Positions 6,739-13,779 are shown, counted from the stretch's first letter. The stretch is DNA of 15,126 nt from Oscillospiraceae bacterium (GCA_902789835.1 CADAPN010000061.1:1-15126); one strand, 5' to 3'. Made by a program: numbers and translations. The notes: a model not told the origin generated them from the letters alone.

Positions 6739-7087
6739 CGCTCAGCTGCAGCAGTTTTTCCCTCTGCCTCAGGATCTCTTCCATCAGTACATGGCAGTCC
6801 GTCTCTGTCCCGGTCGCCGTCTCTGCGCGCAGGAGCTCTGTCAGATCCGAGGCCGGTTTGGAAAGCGGCGTCAGGGAGAGGTTTCCCAGCATGCCTTTCA
6901 GGGCATGCGCCGCCTCAAAGCCTTCCTTCCGGTCCCCCTGCTTAAGGGCGGTGTGCAGCCGCTCAAAGCCGGCGTCCCCCACCGCCATATTCACCAGGCG
7001 CAGATAGAACGCCTCGTTGTTCATGCAGCGCCCCAGGCCCTCGTCCACATTTGCGCCGTAAGCTCTGAGTTTTTCGATTGTCAGCAT
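6728..7087 (-). CDS. HPt-domain phosphotransfer protein
   Basis: A free-standing histidine phosphotransfer domain of 119 aa. The motif AHALKGMLGNL (residues 60-70) gives the expected phosphorylated histidine at 61 with Lys64 and Gly65 after it. The rest is predicted helical, as in a four-helix HPt bundle. The ribosome binding site GGAGG lies seven bases before the ATG. No histidine kinase or response regulator lies nearby, so partners must be encoded elsewhere. It sits at the end of the pilus-like and signalling genes and overlaps queH. The role is inferred: passing phosphate to a regulator of the pilus system is plausible but unproven. Confidence 0.85.
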   Translation of the reverse strand: MLTIEKLRAYGANVDEGLGRCMNNEAFYLRLVNMAVGDAGFERLHTALKQGDRKEGFEAAHALKGMLGNLSLTPLSKPASDLTELLRAETATGTETDCHVLMEEILRQREKLLQLSDEA

Positions 7088-7125
7088 GTTTTTTCCTCCT
7101 GCACCTTATTTCCGGATCTCTGAAA

Positions 7126-7629
7126 TCAGGCCTTCTGCCCCGCTTCGTCCTCTTCCGGGAACCAGGTGGTCTCCTTTTCGTCCCCCTGGCTGACACTGTC
7201 CACTGCGCTTTCGATCAGTTTGATCATTTCCCAGACCGAGCGGAACTGAATGGTTCTGTCCTCTTCCATCCATGTGATTCTCCCCTGCCAGCTGCTGTTT
7301 TGCCGGTGCTGGACTCTTACAATGAAGGTCCCGATGTCTCCGTGTTGTGCCAGAAGCGTCTCGTCACTCATGATTTTTTTCCTTTCATGGATTCTGCCGT
7401 CCGGCTTCGGCTCTTCGCCGAAGGTCCGGCTGTTGGTTCCCGGGTACGGAAAGCGCAGCCAGTCATAGAGCTTTTCCATCCGCAGCGTCATCTGCCCGAT
7501 TCCCTGAAAAGGGACCGGTGTCTCGCTGTAACTGTGGTAGAACACACCGCCGAGCTCCCCCGCGTCATTCCGGTTGACACAGAGGACCACCCCGTTCGGT
7601 GCGCCGATGTACCATTGCGTCTTCTTCAT
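7126..7629 (-). CDS. Hypothetical protein, apparent fusion of two small Clostridial families
   Basis: A 167-aa soluble protein with no function I can name. The N-terminal part (about 1-72) has blocks such as GGVFYHSYSETPVPF and WLRFPYPGTNSRTF. The C-terminal part (about 97-143) has TFIVRVQHRQNSSWQGRITW and an FRSVWEMIKLIESA helix. From memory, both halves resemble small hypothetical proteins that can occur separately in Clostridia. At the junction, codons for ERKKI spell a good ribosome binding site in front of Met87, so a separate 81-aa product may also be made from 7371. It follows the BTAD regulator by 13 bases and precedes the HPt gene by 38. No signal peptide or membrane segment is seen; a signalling role is suggested only by context. 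Confidence 0.75.
   Translation of the reverse strand: MKKTQWYIGAPNGVVLCVNRNDAGELGGVFYHSYSETPVPFQGIGQMTLRMEKLYDWLRFPYPGTNSRTFGEEPKPDGRIHERKKIMSDETLLAQHGDIGTFIVRVQHRQNSSWQGRITWMEEDRTIQFRSVWEMIKLIESAVDSVSQGDEKETTWFPEEDEAGQKA
7371..7386 (-). promoter_or_regulatory. Internal ribosome binding site and ATG inside the two-part hypothetical gene
   Basis: GAAAGG at 7381-7386 lies nine bases before an in-frame ATG at 7369-7371 (Met87). It sits exactly at the boundary of the two halves, so it could start a C-terminal product covering 7126-7371. It may also be the fossil of a former intergenic ribosome binding site. Confidence 0.5.
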
Positions 7630-7642
7630 ACCGCCGTATCCC

Positions 7643-8890
7643 TCACTGCTGCTCCCGCATGCTTGGGTCCGTCAGTTCCAGCGGCGGCACCCAGAAGACG
7701 GAGTTGACGTAGTACTGGATCTTGGTCCTTTGCCGTCCGACCAGGAAGCGCTCGTTGATTCGTTTCTGTACCACGCCGCAGTTTTCGCGGGTGGTATTGA
7801 CCAGCAGCGCAAGATACTGTCCCTTCCCGTACTGGCACATCGCGTCGCCCCGCCGGATGGACCGCCGGACCGAGTCCCCCATCCGTTTGGTAAGCTCTTC
7901 CAGCATCGGACCCTCGCGCAGCGGGTTGCCCTTGCCGTCAATGACCGTGCAAAGCATCAGGTAAACCGACTGTCCGCCGCGTTCCAGCATCCGTTCCACC
8001 ATGCGGTAGATTCCCACAAAGATCGGGTAGCTGACGAGATATCCTCCCGGAAAGTCATCTCCCTTTCCGGACAGCTCCGTCTGAATCACGTCCAGCGTCT
8101 CGTGCTGGTGCTGCATCTCGGCGCCCAGGCGCTCAAGCTGCTTGAGCATCTTTCTGGAGGGACGCAGCCCCTGTTCATTGAAGTAGAGCTGCACGGTGTC
8201 GTCATAGAGCTGACGCGCTTCGTCATAGCGGCCCAGCGACACCAGCGCCTCCATGGTCAGCGTTTCCCAGTCTGCCAGCGGATCGATTTTCGAGGCCAGC
8301 GCACCGAGCTCTTCCAGTTGGAAGTAGTCCTGGTTCTGCCGCAGCATGGCAGCGCCATGTTCCACACAGGCGCAGAACAGCGCCTTCAGCCGCCTCGCCT
8401 CCTGCGCAACCCAGATCACCGCCGTCTGGTTCGGCAGAAACTCGCCGGTATACCAGTGTGCCGCTTCCTGATACAGCGCGATTTTGACCTCCGGATTCTC
8501 CTCGGCTTCGGCCTCATGGCAGAGCCGTTCGAATTCCGTCGCGTCCTCGACGAGCGGAATCGCTTCCGTCCAGAAAAACACACCTTTACGCTGCTCGATG
8601 TAGTTGACCGGCGGCAGCCCCGCCTTTTGCAGCTTCTTTTTCGTATTATAGATGACGCTCTGCAGGGCATGATGCACATTCGCCATGTCCCGCTCTTCAA
8701 ACAGCAGCTCCTCCAGGCGGTCCCTGGATACACCGTGGGCGCGGTTATGAATCAGAATCTGCAGAAGCGACGTCAGCTGCGACTCGCTCGCCTTGGAGCC
8801 GCCGGCGATCAGCTTCCCGTTCCAGCGTACGGAGAAGCCGCCGAGCATTCTCACATACAGGACATCCTGTTTGGCCTCTGTCATCCTCAT
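7643..8890 (-). CDS. BTAD (SARP-like) regulator with degenerate GGDEF-like C-terminal domain
   Basis: A probable transcriptional regulator of 415 aa. Residues about 10-105 look like the winged-helix DNA-binding domain of SARP-type activators (LGGFSVRWNGKLI, then a Ser/Thr-rich helix). Residues 115-255 form the helical BTAD domain, with DPLADWETLTMEALVSLGRY and the YDEARQLYDDT helix. Residues about 285-400 resemble a GGDEF fold, with IRRGDAMCQYGKGQYLALLV where active cyclases have R(Y/F)GGDEF; the catalytic motif is replaced by YGKGQY (354-359), so cyclase activity is unlikely. I chose the start at 8890 because AGAGGA lies seven bases upstream; a longer in-frame ORF to 9052 would overlap pilT. 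It probably controls the pilus-like genes just upstream in the operon, which is inference from position. Confidence 0.85.
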   Translation of the reverse strand: MRMTEAKQDVLYVRMLGGFSVRWNGKLIAGGSKASESQLTSLLQILIHNRAHGVSRDRLEELLFEERDMANVHHALQSVIYNTKKKLQKAGLPPVNYIEQRKGVFFWTEAIPLVEDATEFERLCHEAEAEENPEVKIALYQEAAHWYTGEFLPNQTAVIWVAQEARRLKALFCACVEHGAAMLRQNQDYFQLEELGALASKIDPLADWETLTMEALVSLGRYDEARQLYDDTVQLYFNEQGLRPSRKMLKQLERLGAEMQHQHETLDVIQTELSGKGDDFPGGYLVSYPIFVGIYRMVERMLERGGQSVYLMLCTVIDGKGNPLREGPMLEELTKRMGDSVRRSIRRGDAMCQYGKGQYLALLVNTTRENCGVVQKRINERFLVGRQRTKIQYYVNSVFWVPPLELTDPSMREQQ

Positions 8891-8937
8891 TTTCTTTTCC
8901 TCTTTGCAATCATGAGCCTGTCCGTCTGCTGCCGGAC

Positions 8938-9996
8938 TCAGAGGCTCAGCCGTTTTACCATGTTTTCGTAATTGACGCAGGAGAGCAGCGCGGTGTCTTT
9001 CGTGATTTTTTTCTCCCGATAAAGCTTGAGGAGACTTCCGTCCATGGTGCACATACCATCCGCCGCGCCGGCCTGCATGGCCGACTCCAGCTGGTGGAGC
9101 TTGTCTTCACGGATCATATTTTGGATCGCCGTGGTGGATTTCATGATTTCAAATACGGCGGTCTGTCCGCCGTCTACAGACGGAACAAGCTGCTGGCAGA
9201 CGACGCCTTTCAGGATCTGTGCCAGCTGGATCTTGACCTGCTTCTGCTGATTGGCCGGAAACACATCCAGGATCCGGTTGATGGTGTTTGCCGCGCTGCT
9301 GGTATGCAGGGTGCTCAGCAGCAGGACGCCGGTTTCCGCCGCGGTCATGGCAGCCGAGATGGTGTCATAATCCCGCATCTCTCCAAGAAGGATCACGTCC
9401 GGGCTCTCGCGCAGCGCCGAACGCAGCGATTCCAGATACCCCGGCGTGTCGATGGAGATCTCTCGCTGGGTGACAATGGCCTTGTCGTGCCGGTGAATGT
9501 ATTCGATCGGGTCCTCCATGGTGATGATATGGCAGTCCCGGCTGCGGTTGATGCGGTCGATCATGCAGGCCAGCGTGGTGGATTTTCCGGTTCCGGCCGA
9601 GCCGGTAATCAGCACCAGGCCCTTTTTGTTGTCCGCGAGGGAAAGCACACTCTCCGGAATCCCCAGCTTCACCGGATCGGGCAGGCCGAAATGGATCACA
9701 CGGACCACCGCGGCAAGAGACCCGCGCTGGCGGAACACATTCACCCGGAAACGTCCCAGGTGCGATACCGCGAAGGAAAAGTCGTCGTCTACGCCGTTGT
9801 CCAGATTGATGCGCTGCCGGTGGGCGATTTCATAGATGGCATCCACCAGCGTGCCGATATCGTCCGGGCGAAGAAAGTCCTCCCGGGACCGCTCCTGGCG
9901 TCCGCCGCACTTGAAGGTGACCGGCAGCCCCGCCACCAGAAAGATATCCGCCGCATCCAGTTCGATTGCCTTCTGCAGGATTTCCAATATGGTCAT
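8938..9996 (-). CDS. pilT: PilT-type type IV pilus retraction ATPase
   Basis: A hexameric secretion ATPase of the PilT branch, which powers pilus disassembly and twitching. The 352 aa hold a short N-terminal PAS-like region, the Walker A loop GSAGTGKST (132-140), the Asp box TMEDPIEY (159-166), Walker B VILLGEMRD (201-209), the His box STLHTSSA (228-235) and a C-terminal region with an AIxNxIRE-type block (290-297), as PilT has. The long N-terminal domain typical of PilB/GspE is absent. The chosen start ATG at 9996 overlaps the upstream stop by four bases and has GGAGG at 10006-10010. It is the only pilus ATPase in the window, so it might drive both directions here or depend on a PilB encoded elsewhere. 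Confidence 0.92.
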   Translation of the reverse strand: MTILEILQKAIELDAADIFLVAGLPVTFKCGGRQERSREDFLRPDDIGTLVDAIYEIAHRQRINLDNGVDDDFSFAVSHLGRFRVNVFRQRGSLAAVVRVIHFGLPDPVKLGIPESVLSLADNKKGLVLITGSAGTGKSTTLACMIDRINRSRDCHIITMEDPIEYIHRHDKAIVTQREISIDTPGYLESLRSALRESPDVILLGEMRDYDTISAAMTAAETGVLLLSTLHTSSAANTINRILDVFPANQQKQVKIQLAQILKGVVCQQLVPSVDGGQTAVFEIMKSTTAIQNMIREDKLHQLESAMQAGAADGMCTMDGSLLKLYREKKITKDTALLSCVNYENMVKRLSL

Positions 9997-10400
9997 GGCA
10001 TCATTCCTCCGTCCCAAAGATCTCCGATGCTGTCGTCTTCGACCCAGCCTTTTTCCTGCCGCCAGGAGACCACGGTGAAGCCTGCCTCCCGGTCCGGCCG
10101 AAAGCCGATCCGCAGGCTGGCGCCGTCCTGTTCAAATTCCGTCCAGTAAACCCCCGCGGCATCGCGTTCCCAGTCCATAAGACCGTAGTCTCCGGGGTCC
10201 GTTTCGCTCAGGTTGCGGAGGAATTCCTGTCCCTGCCGCTCCAGCGCGTAGCGCGTCTGTACCGTCTGTGCATATTTCTCCGCCAGGCGCAGATCCGCCC
10301 GGGCCGTGGTAAAAGTCAGAATGGCCAGCGTCGTGACGCAGATGCTGATCACCGTCAGAAGCAGCGCCAGCGGTCCAAGCTTGATCGGTACCTGTTTCAA
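9993..10400 (-). CDS. Single-pass membrane protein of the pilus-like cluster
   Basis: A 135-aa protein with one N-terminal hydrophobic helix (about 8-30, beginning LGPLALLLTVISICVTTLA), then a charged, probably helical stretch (about 33-66) and a small C-terminal domain ending WDGGMMP. The layout of short basic head, Gly, hydrophobic helix and soluble domain is pilin-like, but Pro follows the Gly and no Glu lies at +5. The start is TTG at 10400: its TTGA overlaps the upstream stop, and a GGGGTGA ribosome binding site precedes it. The stop overlaps pilT. I do not recognise a named family; a minor pilin-like or assembly subunit is likely from context. Confidence 0.78.
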   Translation of the reverse strand: MKQVPIKLGPLALLLTVISICVTTLAILTFTTARADLRLAEKYAQTVQTRYALERQGQEFLRNLSETDPGDYGLMDWERDAAGVYWTEFEQDGASLRIGFRPDREAGFTVVSWRQEKGWVEDDSIGDLWDGGMMP

Positions 10401-10849
10401 GCGCTCACCCCCGTCCGAAAGCGTTCCGTCTCCAGGCGGTAAACCGGCGCTTCCGTTTCCTCGCAGCGGACCTCCGCCACACTGTGGACCAAGATCCCGT
10501 TTTCCGTTTCTTCCGGAAGCCAGGTCACATCCACCCGGTAGTTTCCTTCAGCATCCGGATTCAGGTCCCTGTCATAGCGCGCCGTCACCCCCGCGGGCTC
10601 GGTCATCGGGACGGCATTCCCGTTTTCATTCAGCAGCTTCAGAAGCTCCTCCGGCGTCTCACTGGCGGCCACGGCTTCGGCGGCGTTCTGCGCGAGGATC
10701 ACCGCACCGTTCAGCTGTTTTGCTCTCGTGCTCTGCATCTGGGCCAGACCGAACACCTGTGTCAGGACCAGGATGATCAGCACGAATACCACGATCAGCA
10801 TCAGCGTCTCCAGGTAGAAGCCCGTGATGTGGCTTTGTTTTTTCATCAT
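10397..10849 (-). CDS. Pilin-like membrane protein (minor pseudopilin candidate)
   Basis: A 150-aa protein beginning MMKKQSHITG, then FYLETLMLIVVFVLIILVL. This resembles a type III prepilin leader followed by the hydrophobic pilin helix. Relative to the Gly, Glu is at +4 instead of the canonical +5. After the helix come an Ala-rich amphipathic segment (AVILAQNAAEAVAA) and a soluble, mostly beta-predicted domain with the YRVDVTWLPEE stretch. The tandem ATG ATG start overlaps the stop of the preceding gene, with GGGAGGGACGG upstream. It is probably a PilV/PilX-like minor subunit, inferred from layout and context. Confidence 0.8.
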   Translation of the reverse strand: MMKKQSHITGFYLETLMLIVVFVLIILVLTQVFGLAQMQSTRAKQLNGAVILAQNAAEAVAASETPEELLKLLNENGNAVPMTEPAGVTARYDRDLNPDAEGNYRVDVTWLPEETENGILVHSVAEVRCEETEAPVYRLETERFRTGVSA

Positions 10850-11310
10850 CCGTCCCTCCCGCTGCGCAGGTGCAGCAGAACGCTGCCCGCATCGGTCCTC
10901 AGCTTCAGAAGATTTCCGGGGAGCTTTTCCGCTTCAAACCGCTCCGTCATGCCGAGCCTCTGTGCCTCCTCCGGATTCAGCGCGGCATCCGCCGAGGCAT
11001 AGTCCTCCAGCAGCATGCCGTCTTTCCGGTAAATCCTCAGGGCATAGCCGCTGCTGCCGTCTGCCAGGGCAAGCACCTGTCCGACCTCCGGCTCTTCCGT
11101 CAGGGAAACGGCGTCCGCGGCGTCATAGGCCTTGACCGTTGTCGAGAGATAGGACTGCAGTGCGCGGCTCTGCATGTTGCCGTTCTGCCCTTTCACGGTG
11201 TTGCGGTAGCTCTGGGCCCCGAACACCACCAGCAGAAAGAACCCCGCCAGAAACAGCGCGGCAACCCCGATGGTATAGAAACCGAGGGAAAAATGACGCT
11301 CTTTCCTCAC
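10846..11310 (-). CDS. DUF4860-like pilin-type membrane protein
   Basis: A 154-aa protein beginning MRKERHFSLG, then FYTIGVAALFLAGFFLLVVFG, a basic head and hydrophobic helix like a prepilin, but with Gly where pilins have Glu5. The C-terminal part includes a SRALQSYLSTTVKAYD stretch and LALADGSSGYALRIYRKDG. I assign DUF4860, a family found near type IV pilus genes in Clostridia, from memory of the FYTIGVAALFL pattern. The start is GTG at 11310 with GGAGGACAGACC before it. The stop overlaps the next gene (ATGA). Its role is unknown; a minor pilin is the simplest guess. Confidence 0.8.
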   Translation of the reverse strand: MRKERHFSLGFYTIGVAALFLAGFFLLVVFGAQSYRNTVKGQNGNMQSRALQSYLSTTVKAYDAADAVSLTEEPEVGQVLALADGSSGYALRIYRKDGMLLEDYASADAALNPEEAQRLGMTERFEAEKLPGNLLKLRTDAGSVLLHLRSGRDG

Positions 11311-11357
11311 GGTCTGTCCTCCTCTCTTTCCATTCTTCTGTCGGTCCCGCCTTCCGC

Positions 11358-11669
11358 TCAGCGCATGGTGACGCGCACCGTAGGCGGAAGATTGGACGCA
11401 AAGGCCTCATAGGTCACATAGAAGTCTTCCCTGTTCACCTGAAGGCCGTAGTTGTCCTCAAGATACTGCAGGTCCGGCGGATAAGCCCCCTCCACGGCGT
11501 AGCACTGGAGGGCACTGCGCTGGACCGCTTCCCGGATGGCGGCGGCGCTTCCTTCGTTGAGGCCTCTGCCCCCGTCGGAGAAAATCAGCGCCAGCGCCCC
11601 AAACAGCAGCAGAAGCAGCAGGGCCCAGAGGATCCAGCTTCTCCGTTTTGCCCGTCTGTCGGAATACAT
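11358..11669 (-). CDS. Small single-pass membrane protein of the pilus-like cluster
   Basis: A 103-aa protein with a strongly basic N-terminus (RRAKRRS), one hydrophobic helix (about 13-30) and a compact soluble part. That part contains AVQRSALQCYAVEGAYPPDL and LEDNYGLQVNREDFYVTYE, which resembles the post-helix region of type II pseudopilins (Tyr-Pro turn after an amphipathic helix). No Gly-Phe cleavage site precedes the helix, so it is probably not processed as a prepilin. GAGGGAG precedes the ATG, and pilC ends 13 bases upstream. It is likely part of the same machine, but no family name can be given. Confidence 0.78.
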   Translation of the reverse strand: MYSDRRAKRRSWILWALLLLLLFGALALIFSDGGRGLNEGSAAAIREAVQRSALQCYAVEGAYPPDLQYLEDNYGLQVNREDFYVTYEAFASNLPPTVRVTMR

Positions 11670-11682
11670 GGCTCTCTCTCCC

Positions 11683-12729
11683 TCAGGCGATGGCGTTCAT
11701 CATGCCGATCAGCGGCAGCATCACGCTCAGCAGAGACAGCCCCACCGTAAACATCAGCACCCCCGACAGAAGCGGGTCGACGATTCCGACCAGGCGTTCC
11801 ACCAGACTGCCGCAGTTTTCCTCCAGCAGCCCGGTCAGTCTGGCAAGCACGTGTTCCATGTTGCCGCTCCGCTCTCCGGCCAGAAGCATGCGTCCGTAAA
11901 CCGGCTCAAAGAGATCCTCGTCGTAGGCCGCCTGGGCAATGCTGTGCCCCTGCTCCATGCGGATGACGCAGCGCTTCAGCTTCTCTTCCACCGGCTCACA
12001 GTCCGTCATCGGAAGGCTGTTGAGCACCGCTTCGTCCTGCATCTCGCCGCTGGCAAGAAAGGTGCCCAGGGCCGAGGTAAAGCGGAACATGCCCATATTC
12101 TCCAGAATTGAGGCGCAGAGCTCATTCTTTCTCAGGATTGCCTCGACCTTCTTCCGCTTTCCACTCCTCCAGAGCAGAAGCCCTGCGACCAGCCCGCCCG
12201 CCAGAACCAGCATCAGAACCAGCGCGAACCAGCAGAACACATACGCCAGGCGCACATAGCTGTAGCTTGAGGCTGCAAGGCTCCCGGTCAGGTTGTCGTA
12301 GACGTCGGTAAACGCAGGCAGAACCATCACCAGCATCACGGACAGCACCGCGATGATCAGCACCAGCATTGCCGCGGGATAGGTCACGGCATTGCGCAGC
12401 TTCTCCGAGATGGTTTTCTGGTCGGCATAATACCGGGCCAGCCGGAAGAGAATGTCTTCCAGGCGGCCGGAGCTCTCCCCTGCCTGGACCATCCGCAGCG
12501 CATAGTCCGGAAAAATTCCGCTTTCCTTCATCGCCGCAGCCAGGCCGAAGCCCTGATCTACCTGCTGCTTCATGACGCCGAGGGCTTCCTCCAGAACGCC
12601 GCTTCCGTGCGTCCGGTCGCTCTGGAGCAGTGTGATGGCCTCATCCGTCTGGATACCGGCCTGTATCATCATCGCCATGCTCTCACAGAACGCGCTGACC
12701 CCAAGATCATCCAGTTTCTTTCCGCTCAT
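11683..12729 (-). CDS. pilC: Type IV pilus / type II secretion inner-membrane platform protein (PilC/GspF)
   Basis: The inner-membrane platform protein on which pilus ATPases act. The 348 aa consist of two T2SSF repeats. The first begins near residue 10 (FCESMAMMIQAGIQTDEAI), includes the diagnostic VQAGESSGRLEDIL stretch (81-94), and ends in a hydrophobic helix (about 113-140). A second hydrophobic helix follows (about 160-190). The second repeat has the matching LLAGERSGNMEHVLARL and ends in a hydrophobic helix (about 318-345). This is the family's standard plan. It lies 24 bases after the transglutaminase-like gene and before the small pilin-like genes. Confidence 0.93.
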   Translation of the reverse strand: MSGKKLDDLGVSAFCESMAMMIQAGIQTDEAITLLQSDRTHGSGVLEEALGVMKQQVDQGFGLAAAMKESGIFPDYALRMVQAGESSGRLEDILFRLARYYADQKTISEKLRNAVTYPAAMLVLIIAVLSVMLVMVLPAFTDVYDNLTGSLAASSYSYVRLAYVFCWFALVLMLVLAGGLVAGLLLWRSGKRKKVEAILRKNELCASILENMGMFRFTSALGTFLASGEMQDEAVLNSLPMTDCEPVEEKLKRCVIRMEQGHSIAQAAYDEDLFEPVYGRMLLAGERSGNMEHVLARLTGLLEENCGSLVERLVGIVDPLLSGVLMFTVGLSLLSVMLPLIGMMNAIA

Positions 12730-12753
12730 TGCTTCACCGCCTGTCTCATGAAA

Positions 12754-13644
12754 TCAGTAATAATAAACGTCTGAATAATTGCTGCCGTCGCCGATAAAGG
12801 TGGAATCCGCCCCGTTGGCGGAAAAGGTCAGATCCATGCGGGTCCAGTTTTCTCCCCGAACCTCAAAGCTCACCGTCACCCAGCCGGACTGCGGAGTGTA
12901 GAACATGTTCCACGCGTGATACAGTCCCTCCGGCGCCACATAGCCGAAGATCATCTTGGTGGGGATGCCCTGGCTTCGCAGCATGGCGCCCGCAAGGGCG
13001 GCATAGTCAAAACAGATTCCCTTTCCGCTGGTCATGGTCTCATCCGGCACCGGAAGATAACCGCTTTTGACGCTTGCGGCCTTTTCCCGGTCATAGGTGA
13101 CCTGGCCGCATACATAATTGTAGACCGCACTGACGAGGCCCAGCTCATCCGACGCTGCCGCGGCAAGCTCCGCCGCTTTCCGGACACAGGCCGAGTCCCG
13201 GTTATAATTGATATAGGTGCTCGGCCGCAGGAAAGGCTGGAATTCATCCTGCATCACGACATCGCAGGTAAAGGAATACAGCTCGGAGTATTTCTTGTCT
13301 ACGACGTTTTCCATCACGCGGAAACGGTAGCTCCCGTTCCCGCCCTGCAGCGGAAAGATCCCCGGCGTCCCGTCCGACGACAGGTTATAGTTGTATGTGG
13401 TCTCATCCTTGACCACCTGGAACTTCAGGCGCATGTCCGAGACGGCGGATACCGCCACATAGCCCTCCGCCAGGCAGGAGACATCCAGCTTGACCCGGTC
13501 GCCGATCATTGCCGCCGCCTCATGGAACTGTGCATCCCGGAACTCCGGCGCGGTATAGGCATACGCCGTTTGCTTCGGAAGCAGCGCCGCCGCCAGGACC
13601 AGCAGGGTCAGCACCGTACACAGAAAGCTCTTTCCTGTTTGCAA
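12754..13644 (-). CDS. Secreted transglutaminase-like protein (papain-like fold)
   Basis: A probable exported protein of the transglutaminase-core superfamily, whose members cross-link or cleave proteins by a Cys-His-Asp triad. With the TTG start at 13644 it has 296 aa: a signal peptide (about 1-29, hydrophobic core then KQTAYA), an N-terminal beta-rich domain, and the core with GKGICFDYAAL (Cys211), YHAWNMFY (His243) and RMDLTFSA (Asp271). I prefer this start because AGGAGGT lies ten bases upstream and the promoter at 13709-13737 would start RNA only about seven bases before the alternative ATG at 13695, which lacks a ribosome binding site. It heads the operon with pilC 24 bases downstream, so a role in anchoring or maturing surface fibres is plausible but unproven. 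Confidence 0.88.
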   Translation of the reverse strand: MQTGKSFLCTVLTLLVLAAALLPKQTAYAYTAPEFRDAQFHEAAAMIGDRVKLDVSCLAEGYVAVSAVSDMRLKFQVVKDETTYNYNLSSDGTPGIFPLQGGNGSYRFRVMENVVDKKYSELYSFTCDVVMQDEFQPFLRPSTYINYNRDSACVRKAAELAAAASDELGLVSAVYNYVCGQVTYDREKAASVKSGYLPVPDETMTSGKGICFDYAALAGAMLRSQGIPTKMIFGYVAPEGLYHAWNMFYTPQSGWVTVSFEVRGENWTRMDLTFSANGADSTFIGDGSNYSDVYYY

Positions 13645-13654
13645 CGGCGTTCCT

Positions 13655-13661
13655 ACCTCCT
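13655..13661 (-). promoter_or_regulatory. Ribosome binding site supporting the TTG start of the transglutaminase-like gene
   Basis: AGGAGGT on the minus strand, ten bases before the TTG at 13642-13644 and part of a longer GGGAGGAGGTAGGA run. The ATG at 13695 has no comparable site. Confidence 0.6.
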
Positions 13662-13708
13662 CCCGTGCGGACTGAAACAGCACGCCTTTTTTCATTAAGA
13701 TTCATATT

Positions 13709-13737
13709 ATTTTATCATAGAATCAGACACGCTTCAA
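13709..13737 (-). promoter_or_regulatory. Promoter of the pilus-like operon
   Basis: On the minus strand TTGAAG (13732-13737) and TAAAAT (13709-13714) lie 17 bases apart. Predicted start is near 13702. It is the only good promoter noticed upstream of the twelve-gene run ending with galU, and it sits between the phosphatase-GNAT gene and the transglutaminase-like gene. Confidence 0.7.
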
Positions 13738-13779
13738 CGGTTTCTTTTCGTTCTTTCCTTGCCTTCCCGGACTTGTTTG

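Noticed and set aside
6889..6908. Perfect 7-bp inverted repeat GCATGCC/GGCATGC inside the HPt gene
   Set aside because: It lies in the codons of the conserved AHALKGMLGN motif and has no T-run after it, so coincidence is likely.
7574..8971. A 465-codon plus-strand open frame opposite the BTAD regulator
   Set aside because: The composition is His/Arg/Leu-rich with no domain pattern, while the minus strand encodes a clear BTAD protein with proper spacing and ribosome binding sites.
9094..10149. A 351-codon plus-strand open frame opposite pilT
   Set aside because: A shadow of pilT; all ATPase motifs are on the minus strand.
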